Source: Setophaga petechia
Taxonomy: Eukaryota > Chordata > Aves > Passeriformes > Parulidae
NCBI GenBank assembly: GCA_024362935.1
Contig: JANCRA010000003.1
Span: forward strand, 46,475,844-46,539,843
Direction of reading: 5' to 3'
DNA length: 64,000 nucleotides
In this document: one piece after another, positions 23,437 to 36,240 of the stretch
Position numbering within the stretch: position 1 is the first letter of the stretch
How the letters are laid out: each line of letters begins with the position of its first letter
The notes under the pieces: generated by a model
The model's database searches: none
What the model saw: only the letters and a program-made list of their open reading frames with translations
Told to the model about the DNA's origin: nothing
Position numbers and translations under genes: made by a program

Positions 23437-26381
23437 GTAAATGTTATTGTTACATAGAAAGTTATTTTATAGCCTTCAAATGAGTCTGACAGCCTGCAAG
23501 TTCATTGAACCTTTGTAGGGTCAGAATCACATCCCTTGGGCTTGGGTGAGAGCATTCCACATTACACTATTTGCAAATTATTCTTCACAAAGCAATGAAA
23601 CCCAAAATCTCTCAAGTATTGTGACATACTGTTTAAAACATATCCAAAAAAAAAATCATGTCACACAAATTCTGCATTGCCTCATAAACCATCCAACAAA
23701 CCTAAAAATGCAGCATTCTGTTTTATTTGTAAATGTAAAGAATTCTTCTGAAACCCTTTACTTAGACATCATTTGTGCTTTGCTCCAGACCTGGTTTCAC
23801 TAATTTCACTAGGATAGCTCTCAAATTGGCAATTTAATGAGCCCAAATGGTAGAATCATTATATCAACTTTGCCTGAAACCTCCACAAACCATTTATCAG
23901 GATCAAAAACTAAAGATGACAGGCAAATATGAGAAATTAGGTGATAGCAACGTGGGATCTGCTGCTCCTGCCAGGCAAGGTTCAGCATCCTGACTAAAAA
24001 AGGGCTGCTGCAAAGTAGATGTTTCCTAAGAGATCTTTATCATTGCAAGAAGCTCCAATGACTGAATATTCCTTATGGACCATCTTCCCCCTGTTTATGG
24101 CATACTTACACTTTTTAAATTAAACTGTACCTTGGAGATTTTAATGGGGCACTGGAAGCCATCACACTTGGGGCTAATGAACAGTACAGCACCACTGAAG
24201 GTCTAATTCCATTAACAGGGGTTAGCAGGGAGAGGTAAGCCCTCCACTCCTCCCCTCTGCAGTTTAAAATTACTCTTAATTTCCTAAAGCATCCCAACAC
24301 TTAGGAAGCACCCGCTGTCAGTCCCACTACTGAAAAAGTGGAAGGTTTTTTTTCCACTACAAGCTGTAAATGGGGTTGGGTTGAGGAGTGGGGCTTGGAG
24401 CAAGCACCTGGAAAGTCAAGGCAACCCAGAATGCTTAAATTGCTTTATAGCTTCAAGAAAACCTCCTGCTTTCCAATACACAGTGTCCATCAGTTAGCAC
24501 ATTCCAAGAACTGATTCCTTCCTCTCCTTCTGGGGAAGGTGAATACCACTGAGCCCAGAAGAACAGTTTACATGTGGTGTCTGATGACTTGAGAAGGGAG
24601 CCTCTGCATGTAGGTTCCCAAGCACTCTCCTGGCATTGTCACTAGCGTGCCTTGTCATCTACTTGAGATCTTGAGTTCTGATTGAGCTTTTCATGCAGAT
24701 TACCTTCCCCTTGAAATTCCACTGATCTGGGGTCTGGAAAATATGGGAAAATACTATTCCTTTGGTCTGCCCCACAGGGCAGAGACCCAGAGTGATAACA
24801 GGAAGTCATAACAGGGAAGAACTACAGGCTGCTAAAGCAAACTCATGTTTTTGAAAAACTACAATAAATACAGACTTTCATAAATATATTTATAATAATT
24901 GATGTGTCTACTTATTTTTCTTTTAACAGTAACTGCAACAGAATGACTTTAGCCATTAATAAGTTAGCTTAACACATTAATTTGCTTTTCTGAGTGCTTT
25001 GAGGGAGCTTGCCCACATGTCAAGAGGTATAGTACAGCTGAACTTTTGTTTAGGAGTTACAGCCTGCTTTGTGGCAATTTGCCTACTCCCTTCCAGTAAA
25101 GCAGATAATTATGTCCTTCCAGGACCACGTCAGTTCTGATGAACTGGAAAGCCCAATAAAGTGTTCAAAGATTCCTGCCTTGAGAGGGTGCCTGCAGAGA
25201 CTCCTGAGAACATTGTCACGACTCCATCAGGAAAACCTGTTCCCTGGACTGGATTAACTCCACTTCTCCTCCAAAATTTCTCTCCCTATAATCCACAGTC
25301 TATTTTCAACCAAGTCAGTGATCAGTCTCTCTGCTAAGCTTTCACAGCTAGGTGGCAACTTTAATTCTAGCACAAACTTCCTATTATAACCAGCAGGAGT
25401 GGTGCCATTGACCCTTGCAATGCCCAAACCACCCTCTGAGCAGTTCAGTTCCCACTGAACTGAACTGGTACTACTGGGAAACAGATGTTACAGCACTTAC
25501 TGGAGGGGAAAGTTACCTCCCCCAGGCAGTCTGCCTAAAGCAAAGACAGCTCTCCATGCATCCTTCACCCTCCTTTCCTGTTTTTCTGCTGCCTAAAATG
25601 CTTCTCCCTATTCTGATCTTCTTCTTTCCTATTTGGTACCTTTATTCTGTCTTCCTCACCCTACTTTATCTTCTTATTACTTAATTTCTCTTCTCTCAAG
25701 CTATTCTTCCCTCCTCCTTAATTAAAAATGGGCAATACCTTGTAGAGAGAACAGACCTCACTTGAAATACACTACAGTCTAAACCTAAGCCTGAACTTGG
25801 TGAGAACTTAGGGCTAAGCTCCTCCATTACCCTTAGCAATCCTAGGGCAATCACAGTTTCCAAATAGAAGGAAAACAACGTGAAAATCAAGGAAGAAGAC
25901 ATTTCGAGAAGGAGGCATGAACAGAAAACATGTCTGTTATTGAACCAGAACTTTGTTGTTCCCTATGTAGGCTAAAGAAAAGGTTTGGGTTTGAAAAAAT
26001 ACATTGACTATTTCAACCTTAAATACTTTGATTTGAGATACCAGGGTAGAAAGGGTCTACATAGAAACTATGCCCAGCATATATCACAATTCTTTGGTAT
26101 TATTCTTCCTTTGTTCTTTCCCTTCATTCTCAGGATTTTTGCATAAAAACAACCATTTAAGTCTCAGGACCTCACCTGTTCCTGCTGCTTACTCCTCAGT
26201 GAAGTCATAATGCTCTAATAGTGACATCAATACCATTTGCACAATAATGAATTGCTTCTTGTGACACAAAAACCAAATTATAAATTTGCTAAGGAATGAG
26301 AGTTGGGTAGCTTTGAGGAACAAAGATTCTTTTTCATTATTATCTCTTGTGTCATCAAGGATACAATAAATGAGAAAATAG

Positions 26382-26412
26382 AGAGAGATGAGAAATACAG
26401 AGAGATGAGAAA
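26382..26412. repeat. 14-bp direct repeat with 17-bp period
   Basis: AGAGAGATGAGAAA occurs at 26382-26395 and 26399-26412, a small purine-rich tandem duplication. Confidence 0.88.
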
Positions 26413-29400
26413 ATGTCCTTTGGTATTTCCCACAGGGTGTGACCAGTCTCTAAAAACATCCCAATGCAATTCACAGAGTGAACAAACAAAGACAAAAGTC
26501 TTAGTAAGTCTTAGAAGGAACTTCCCAGTTGAGCTGACACCCATGACTGAGCCCTCCTCACACCAAGGCTGACTGGCAAAGTCTGCCAGACAGCTGAGGA
26601 GCATCCTGGCTTTGCAACTGCTGTAGGTTTTGATTTGTCAGAGCATCATCCGAGGCAAAACACAGGTCACAGCCACCCTACAGAGCAAGCTACTGTGCCC
26701 AGAGTTGCCAGCACACCTCCCTTCTTGTCAGGCACATGTGGCTCCTCTCAGAGCCCTGCTAGAGTAACAACTGTAAAATTATTAGCAGTTATAGGCCTTG
26801 CAGAGTGTTTTAATGACACATGATGGGAGGAAGGGCAATCATCTTTGGACACCTCAGTAAGGTAAGAGCTGACCTGTGGTGATACCATGAATCCCCTTCT
26901 GGTTAGATCACTGTGTGTTAGTGACTGTTCTGAGCCAATATCTCCCAGAAGCAGAGCCTGTCCATGATGCCCAAGCTGGAAGTGCTAATGCTTCCAGTGA
27001 AAAACTATTCATTTGCATGGACTGTCTCAATATGATGATATAAAAGCACCCTGGGAGGATGAGGTATGGGCTGGAGACCTCATGGATATAAGTGGAAAAC
27101 ACTGGCCAAAGTTGTCTTGGCTTGTACAAAGCTATGAGAACAATATTGGGTCTGTCTCTTCAGCTCTTGGCAGTTACCCAGGGAATCTGTAGAAAGGCAC
27201 ACAAAAGATTTTAATTCCCCTAGAGAAGATCTCAATTCCCCTGCATCCAAAGTACATCCAGGAGTGAACCTGGACACAGGCATTAGCAGCAACAAATGGG
27301 ATGGCAACTAAGTCCATTGTTTGTATTAGGGATTTGTGCAGGAACCTTTCAGGAAGGTATCTGTTTACATTTAGAAATTATGTTCTTGTACTTAAAGCAA
27401 CATCTGCAGGATGCAGAAGCTCTGAGCTGTGTTGGAGCTCTGACATGGATTTCAGCCAGTCTTAGGAAACCTGTTTAGAGGCAAGATCTGCAAATTCAGG
27501 GCCAGAGATTAAAGCCCACCACCCACATTCTGGCATCTGGCTGAATGGCCCATTTTCTCAAAGGTGCTCCTATTTTTCCTACCACCTCAAGAATCTATCC
27601 AAATCTCCAAATGTCACTGCTGTACCAGAGATGGAGGCTTAAAACTGGCCTGATTTGAGGCCAGTGAGCAGCTCTCTCATGCACAGTGGCTTTCTGATTC
27701 AGATTCCCTTCATGTCTAAGAACACCTTGGTTACCACCTCCCTCTCCTTCACACTCTACATGTCCCAAGCCAAAAGAAGCAAACCCAAGTTCCCTGTGCT
27801 CCCAGGATGATAAACTGCAATGAGGTGTGAGTAGCCTGACTGAAAGGTGTGTCCATGCCCTGCCTAAGCTCCCACCTCAGACAACTAAGTAAAGAATTAT
27901 CAGAGAGAAGCATGGAGTCAGAAAAATGAGTAAATCCCAACCTCCCTCCTAGCTGCTGAAGCAGAGGATGTATGCAAAAGAAGGAGCAGAGAGGAGGTGT
28001 GAGGTCCAGACAAACATCAGGAAAGTTCAAGACTGGTAGAACAAAGGTGAGGTGAAGGATAGCTAACATACTATGAGAAAAACACAAATGGGAAACAAGA
28101 AAGTGAAGAGATTTTTTAAAAATATGAAAGGGCAATAAGAAACCCCAGGTGGGAAGAGAAATTCTTCCCCTTTCCTCCCCTCCACACAGGGAACACACTC
28201 TGTGTCCCCCAGAGAAAGCAGCCCAGTTTTCCTCATGGTCCAGGATGCTTTCATTCCATGGCTAAAATCTTCCTCATGGAATAAACTCAGAATTTTTCTG
28301 AAGATAATTCAAGAAAAAAGGATCTGCAATACTGACTTGAGACTTCACAAAAAGAGAGAGGAATTGCTGCAGTCCTGCAAAGCAGGTGCAAGTTCATGAG
28401 AGTGAGAAGTGCTCAGGGTCTGCATAGCTGGTCATTCAATACACAAACGCAAATCTAAGTTCAAGTTTTTGAGTCCCTGATTCATGGGTAGAAGCCTCAT
28501 AGCCCCCACACAAACAACCCTGTGATTGCAGGAGACTTGCAGTTCCCAGATTCCTGCAGTTTCTTTACAGAATTGGTTCTAAGGGAGATTGGAGGAAAAA
28601 GAGAAGAGGAGAAATGACTGAGAATATTGGCAGAATAACAATATAGTAGAACGACAATAACAAACTAAGCACAGCAAACTACTTATTCCCTTTGTTAATG
28701 AAAATTATAATAACTATAGCAACAAAAATGGGGCAGGAAGAAAAAAAGTCCAAGATACTTCAATATCTCCAAAAAACACAGTTTTCTAATATAGAAAAAA
28801 CACGATTTATGGCACCAGCAGCTCCTACAAGACAGGGCAGTAGTAGTGCACCATGGTTTCAATTAAAGGCACCAATCATTAACCAGTAAAGCTGGGCTCA
28901 GCAGTTGACAGGCAACATCATCTCTTCCAGTGGGCCACAATTCCTTCAGGCACTGAACTCACTTCTCTTGCTGTACGACAGGTCTTGCAGCCCCATTTCT
29001 GGTGGATTTACCTCATATTGTCTGTCAAGCCCTGTGACAGAGTGACTAATGTCACTGCTCAACAGAGACATCTCCTGTGCCCAAGCCTTTGTGCCTGCAT
29101 CCCTTCACCGTCACCACACCGTGATATCCCCATGGGTGCTGCCCACAGCACAGCCCTGCACACTCAGCAGGCATCTCAGGCAGAAAAGCATTTCAGTTCC
29201 CTGCTGCCTGGGTGTATTTTCCTTCTCAAATACACACACTTGCAGGCTCAAAGAGGGGAGGAATGTCTGGCACTTCTGCGGTGACCATCTGGCAGAAGCA
29301 CTGCTCCATTTTCTGGCAACTTGACCAGAGTCTTAGAACAATTATTTCAATTCCTGATTCAAGCGCTGGAGACAGAAGATCAAGTTACATTTCTCTCCAG

Positions 29401-31510
29401 CCATCAACACTAATTCAGTTTTCACTAAGTCAGCCTTGCTGGAATTTCACTCTTCCACACTAAAACCAAAAAGAAAAGAAAGGAAAGTGTGAATCTACAC
29501 TGAAAAGCCAGTAGAAGAAACATAAGGAATTTCAAGAGTTACCCTTCACAAATGTAAGAAATGCTGTAAGATCCAAGAGAGAAGGAACTGTTTCTTCCTA
29601 GAAAGGACATTTCTATAAGATAAAATGATGAAGAATTGGATGTATTGAAAATTACATGATGTCATGGTCCTCAGTGATATCCCTGGCTTTATAGCAACCA
29701 TGTAAATAAGCTTTCTTCCCTTACTATCACAAGCTGATTGTGAGTTGAAGAGTGCCTTCCCACCTATGGCTCAGCCACAGGTATCCACAGCCATCAGCAG
29801 AGGCGCTTTTCCCAAGGAAAGGGTTCAGCTCCCACAGCTCTGACCTTTGCCATCTGCATGAAAGGAAAGTTTCAACAAACTACCACAAGCAAAAGTGTTA
29901 TAAATCACCTTTCATCAGGCCTCCAACCACTAGCCAGAGAAACAACTGGAAACACTTAAACCTGTTTTAACATTCTTTGTAGGAGGAGGCAGGGAAACAC
30001 CTCCCCTTCCACCCACTGGAGCTGATTGCAGCCACCAAACCACTCTGGACAGTGGCTCCTGCCAGTGGAGTCTCTTTTGAGGACTTCTGCAGCAGCCCTT
30101 CCCAGCAGAGATAGAAAACCCAGCAGCAGCCACAGAAACTCTAACTCTGTTCCCATGCACGCTGCGTCCAGAGTGGCGGGAGGGAACCGCAGGGGTTTAG
30201 AAGGAGGCAAACAGAAACAAATCCACAAACAAACTGTGAATGTATCACATATCTTTTAAACCTTCACATGCTGGGAGATGGTATTTGATGATTTGAAAGA
30301 GCTTCTCTTCTTTCCTTTTATGAAAATGATTTACATGCAGCTGTGTACATGACATGTTGGAGCCTTCTCAAGAGACCAGCCGCTGTTGCAAAGAACTCAC
30401 ACTTCTATGATAGGAATTTCATAAATGAAGGCACTAACTATCTTCCCAGATGCAGGCTTGAATAGACCCACTGTGCTGGAGAGTTCTGCTGAGGGAACAA
30501 TCTTTCTTCACAGCCCACAGAGCAGGAGTAAACCTGACACAGAGGAGCATTACAGCCTGAACTGCTTCGTTCTCAGACTGGAGAGAGAGAGACCCACAGG
30601 GGCTGTCAGACAAGCACTGCCCTCATCACACAGGCCTGTAAAGAATGCTCCCAAGCTTCCCAAATCCCACTTCTCTGCTTGCAATCCAAGTCTGAACATC
30701 TGTAATGCCAGAGAGGGCACAGGAGAGCACAGCCTCAGAAACGTGTCAGGTAGAAAATGTGATCCCACGCCCTCACAGTCAGCTGGATGTGTCCAGGAAT
30801 AACAAGTAGCCAGTGTGTGCAGGAAGAGGGTCCCGATTCTTGTTTGCAGGTTGGCTGCAGTGCCATAATGTGCTACCACTTATGTTTAACAATATTGAAA
30901 CATGTAACCCTAACTTGAAATATTTGTGTGAAATCTTAATTTTATCCAGACAGCTTTCCTACTCCAAGTTTTAGTACTGGTGCTCCTACTTTAGCTCAGT
31001 TCAAAATTGTGAGTAAAATATAATTTATAGCAATTTGATTTTGCAATGATCTCATTGAAAAGGCATATGCAGCATTGCCCTTGCAACACAGAAACAGTCA
31101 CAAGATTACAGATTAACACGCTGATCAGATAAAATTTCAGCCCCTTCTCCCTTGCAGGGAATGTTTTGGCCTTTTGCCAAGCAGAAAGCATTCCACACAC
31201 AGTAGGGTAAATTTGGTATAGCACCCATATGGAAATATCTTCTTCACAACAAGGCCAGGGTATAAATCCTATTATCTGAACACACGTGCTCTCTTACTTG
31301 GAACATGAGTGAGCCTACAGCAGAGTTTGACTCAAACTTTCCCCATCTCGTGGGAGTCCATATTTGAGCAAGCTTTAGAATGGCACTGGCACTAAGCTGG
31401 AATTCATCCTTCTTTTCTTCTTTCCTATGGTTTTAAGCTGAACGCAGCAGAAGTCCAATTTGGATCTGCTCCCTATACAAAAATATTTTTATTGTTTCTT
31501 TTGACGTGTG

Positions 31511-31528
31511 GTTATTGTAGACAATAAC
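31511..31528. other. 18-bp near-perfect palindrome GTTATTGT-AG-ACAATAAC
   Basis: The 8-bp arms are exact reverse complements with a 2-base centre. They contain two outward-facing ACAAT cores like those bound by SOX HMG factors. The arrangement differs from the usual SOX dimer palindrome, so binding is speculative. Confidence 0.6.
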
Positions 31529-31610
31529 TCTGCATTAACCAGACCTCCAGAACTGGACCTGTCTACTCACAACAAAAACATCAAAATAGATTATGTTATG
31601 ATCAACTACG

Positions 31611-31860
31611 GAACAGCCTGAAGTGGTGTCAGGGGAAGTTTAGGCTTGATATCAGGAAAAGGTTCTTCACTCAAGAGGTCTTTGGGCATTGGAACAGGCT
31701 CCCCAGGGCAATGGTCACAGCCCCAAGCCTGACAGAGCTCAAGAAGCATTTGGGCAATGCCCTCAAGCACCTGGTGTGACTTTTGTGGTGTCCTGCGCAG
31801 GGCCAGGAGTTGCACTTCATGCTCCTCATGGGTTCCTTCAGCCTGTTCTCTGATAACATA
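31611..31860 (+). mobile_element. CR1 LINE 3' fragment, plus orientation
   Basis: The plus strand carries the 3'-terminal part of CR1 in order. Landmarks are AGTTTAGGCTTGATATCAGG, TTCTTCACTC, GGAACAGGCTCCCCAGGG, CCAAGCCTGACAGAGCTCAA and GGGCCAGGAGTTG. A decayed terminus with TTCTCTGATAACA stands in place of the usual short repeats. The family's reverse-transcriptase frame ends in this region, but no meaningful frame remains. The copy is 5'-truncated, as nearly all CR1 copies are. Of the CR1 pieces recognised in this window, it is the only one clearly in plus orientation. Confidence 0.9.
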
Positions 31861-34800
31861 CAGTTCATTTAGTGAAAGGGAACGCTACAATTCTATTCTG
31901 CTTTCATAGGGTTTATGCTTATGCAGTTCTCACCTTAACTCTAGTTTCAGACACTCCTTTGCTACTGCTCAGAGAGGGTGATACCAAAAAGGAAATTACA
32001 GCTCAGACTTCTCTCCTGTTTCCTACTCCTTTCACTGTTCCTCCTTCAGTTCAGGTGCACACATACTCATCTTTCCAATACCAGGTAACAGAATTTTAAA
32101 ATGTCAATCTACAAATAGACAAATTGTTACAGACAGAGGTACTGCACACACAATCCGATAGTAAACTTCACAAATTAAACTTCTTCTCCAGTAAGTAAAT
32201 TGAGCAGAATAAAATATACACACAGTATATAAACACCACTTTCCTACTAAAAATTCCATCATCACAAAAGAAATAAGTCTTTTAAGGTAAAAAAAAAATC
32301 TATTACACAGAAACTTTTCAGTATCAGCTTCCTGTGAATGTATTTTCACTTGTGTTTGATTAATGAACAAATCAAAACATTCAAGACAGATACTGAACAG
32401 TTTTGTCTGGCATGAAGTCTGCATTGCCAGATTCCCTGTGGTTTCCAGTTGGTACCACGAACTTGGCCATAGTTCATTCAAAACTCAGTCCTAGTTCTCC
32501 AAAAGGTAGATAAATATCTATGGACATTCTTTGTGGTGTCTGGAAGGTGATTTGTATTATAGAGGCAGATAAAACTGTACCTGTGCCCAGTGCACAGAGG
32601 ACAAAAGCTGACTGACAGCAGATTCCATCCTGCTACAACAAAAAATGCCTTTTGCAACTCCAAAAGGTAAAGATTTATAAGATTATGAATCCAGTTCAAA
32701 TACCTTTTGTGACTAGTTACTCATCTGACGATTTAGGGGTGAGATGTTCTAACTGATCATCTGCGTTGAAATTTGTAGGTTATAAATGCACCAGGATTCA
32801 CAGGTTCCTAAAGAGCATAAATTCCTGAAGCTTCCTGATGGAAAAACTGCCTCTCTCTTCTAGTGTGCGCCTATTACTTAATATCTGAACTCCTACCTCA
32901 TTTTCCCCAGACAAACATTCTCCCATTTAACCTAAATAATAATGCATGGTGGGACATCCACGTGCCACAGGTTTTCTTTATCCCGTGTTTTAGATGCAAA
33001 AGTCATGTTAAGAAGCTTTTTTCTGATCCTAGGCAATCTAAAAGTGTGACAAACATGAAATTCACTGTGGCTGATTCTTTACAATAGTTGTATTCTAGGT
33101 GAGGCTCCAAAGAAAATGTGGTTTAAAGTTTGAGGGCTTTTTTTCAAGCTGCAGTTTTATTTTATGTTATCTCTACTCTTTCAGACAACTGCATTTTCTC
33201 AACTCTTTGACCAGACTTTGCATCACAAGCCCAAAGAGGTTGGAGCCTCTGTGTGTGTGATCAATTCACCTTATGCTGTAGCAAAACATCAAGCAACTAC
33301 TCCATTCAGTTCTCACAGAAGGGAGTTTTGGCCCTTCCAGTTTTAATGAGAGAGCTGGAGCCACAACACAAAAAATGAGAGGTCTTTGGAAATGCAACCA
33401 CACCCCACACATTTTCTGCTCTGTGCCCCATGTCCCCACCCACAGATACACAACAGAGGAATACCAGCTGTTGAAACTTTGCTGATGGCAAATCCAATAT
33501 TGTGCCATTTTGGACTTTCTCCTCAAAGGATCATTCCACATGCCTTCTTTTATAGGGTCAGGATTCCTTTTCTTGGGAGGATGGATAGTTAGGCATGGAA
33601 AATATCTGTGGGCATGAACAATGGGGAAATGGCATTTATAAACTGAAATAAAGCCTTTCCAATTTGTGGAAACAGCTGGAGGGAGGAAAGAATCATATGA
33701 ATAACATATTTGAAAATCAACAGGCTGCTGACAGTGAGTCCTTTCAAATGCCCACTGTGACTATGCTCTTATATGACAGTACAACATTTAAATCTATAAC
33801 TAAAGGTGAGTCAATGCCCAGTGATGTACCCAGCATTTTGTTTCACTGCACTGAGTTTAATCAATCCAGCCTTCCCTTATGCATAATATGTGGGGAAGGA
33901 AGAGTTGTTTCTTCTGCACCTTGTGTATTTCACCATGCTGTACAAGTGCCAGAATGAGCATTAATTTTCAGTGCTGCTTTAAGCAGACAATTCATTCAAC
34001 ACAAAAGCATTAAACTCAGCAGCCAGTCCAGGGGATGGCTGCACAGGCACCTTCAAGAGAGCATCTACTGAGCTTCATGTTTCTCAGAAGGTATTTCACT
34101 CCTGCCACACACAAAGAGGCTTTCAGGTTGCAAAAGGAATCTTGTTTCTTACAAGAAAAGAGGGAGACTTTCAGTGTATGTCATTCAATACAGCACGTTT
34201 TTAGAGGAATTCCACAAGTGAATGCCCAATGAAAATAGACAAAAGAACAGAACCAAAAGTCCACATGAGGAAACACCATAACAATATCATTAAAAGTATT
34301 ACAGAAGTCTTTCAAAACACTGTCAGCAAGGTACTTTGCCCATGTTAAGGTGAAGCAAATACATTTTAAGAAATAATTTTCTTTTTCTATTGGAAGAAGT
34401 AAAAGTTATTTGCCAGCCAAATATTTTCCCTCAAAGCTACCCTGCTTCAGCCAAGCCCCATTAATCATTGTGCTGTAGACAAGATTGCTTTGATGTCCAC
34501 AGATCATATAGAAGATTTAAGACAGCAAGCTGTCTGAAAAATTCAGTGAAAAGTTCAAGGTAAATCAAGGTAAAAAGTGTTTGCTCAGTTCTAATTTAGT
34601 CAAGAATCTTACTTGTTTCTCATGAAGTTTATCTACTTTTGATTGTTATTTTATTTGTTTATAGTGCAAAACCTCTATTATTACTATTGCCTGACTTACC
34701 CAGTCACCTGGAAACTCAACCATCTAAGGAGAAACAAAGACTAAATTAGAAATACTCTTCTCTGTAAGGAACTGGAAAGGGGAAAAGAAGTGTTGACTTT

Positions 34801-36106
34801 GATTGAAGGGGTCCAACAGCCCTGTTCAGATTAGCCAAGCAATTTGAGTCCCACTGAGTACTCTCTGAGAACCTGGGCAAAACATGGGATTTTGGTGTTT
34901 TTGTTAGAGGGTGTTGTGGGGGTGAAAATTAAAGTTCTTTTTGGGCACCATAAACAACAAAGAAAACCCATGCTTCCTCTATCAAACAGCACATGGATCC
35001 CCCAATAACTAATTTCAGCTGAAACTATTATTAAGAAATTTTTTGGAAAATATTCAAGGTATGGTTTATGGGCAGAAAAGCATTTTAAAAATACACATTA
35101 ATGCTTCCATTAAGAAATAAAAATTAGAAACATGCAGACAAATAACTACTTAAACTAACACTTTGGCAACAACAACAAAAAAAATATTTAGTACATCACT
35201 TAACAAATGGATTTGACCCAGATTACTACCCTCTGTTTTAAGAGAACATTCTTGAGAGGAGTTCACAGGCTGCTGGTACTACTAATTTATCTCAGTTGTG
35301 TTACAGCTTTCAAAGAGTCAGTAAAAGACTTGCAACATCCGTTCCCACTTTGTTGCCTACACATATTCTTACCAGTAAGGCCTATTAAAAGAAGCTGAAC
35401 TAAAACTGAAAACAAGAGAAATTTTAAATCATAATCAGCAGTTGAAGGGAAGGGTGCTTCTTCTACATACTAAACAAGAGACTTGAAGGATCTGCCCCAA
35501 TAGCAATCTTGGCTTGCTCTCCACTTCATATAGTCCCCAGTTCTTGTGACAAGATTGTTTTCAGTTAAAATTTGTGTTTGCTTGCCTTCAGCCCACCTGG
35601 GCTGTCTTCATCTTCAGGTGATGACACTGTCATGCCATTTCCTTTATTTCAGTCTGAAATATCACCAACTCAGCTGTGTAGAGGGAGAAAATCTAACTGC
35701 ATATTCCTTTTAATGAACATTTGTATGGACATAGTGGATGAAAGTAGTCTCAAGATAGTAGTTCATTATTAAGCTCTGTACAACATGATATTTTTCTCTC
35801 AACAGTAGTCTTATCTTAACACCCTTATCAAGTCACTCTCTAGTGGCTCTACTGATTCTAAATTTCTCCCTGTAGTTCTCCTACTGAGCAAAAGTCCAAA
35901 AAGAATAAACACACCACTTCTCTGAGTCTACAATAGAGCATTCAGAGTTATCAGACTGCTCAGCACAATCTATCTTTTACTTTTAAACTCCAAGGCTCCA
36001 CATGTCCTTTCCCTCCGGGTTGGTTTATCATGATCAGAATCACTGACCTGAATTTTCCTTTTCTAGAAAACATACTATATTTGCAATTTCCAAGCATGCT
36101 ATAAAA
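31861..36106. other. Non-coding DNA, no gene seen
   Basis: The longest frame is 125 codons on the minus strand (32104-32481) and is not recognisable. The interval is AT-rich with many short A and T runs. No transposon, tandem repeat of note or RNA gene was recognised. Confidence 0.65.
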
Positions 36107-36240
36107 GTCACAGAATAACTGGAGCTGGAAAAGACCCCTGAAAAATGTCCAGTTCAAAACCCCTGCTGCAGGTTCACCTAGAGCAGGTTCCACAGGATCT
36201 CATCCAGGATGGGCTATGAATATTTCCAGAGGTTTTTTTG
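36107..36240 (-). mobile_element. CR1 LINE 3' fragment, minus orientation
   Basis: Plus-strand landmarks are GTCACAGAATAACTGGAGCT, GGAAAAGACCCCTGAAAAAT, GGTTCACCTAGAGCAGGTTC and CACAGGATCTCATCCAGG. Together these are the reverse complement of the last part of CR1. The 3' end lies at about 36107, and the copy is truncated near 36240. It has substitutions throughout and is an old inactive copy. Confidence 0.92.

Larger units (their letters stand above)
19171..31610. other. Non-coding DNA, no gene seen
   Basis: The longest frames are a 149-codon frame on the minus strand (27749-28198, starting at GTG) and a 125-codon frame on the plus strand (30425-30802). Neither resembles a known protein, and overlapping frames of similar length exist on the other strand. 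The interval contains an A-rich tract (20039-20081), a hairpin (21320-21349) and small tandem duplications (23403-23436, 26382-26412). Four CpGs near 30163-30190 form a minor GC-rich spot. Confidence 0.65.

Noticed and set aside
27749..28198. 149-codon minus-strand frame with hydrophobic stretches
   Set aside because: It starts at GTG, which is not a normal animal initiation codon. The hydrophobicity comes from pyrimidine-rich DNA and not from a recognisable membrane protein.
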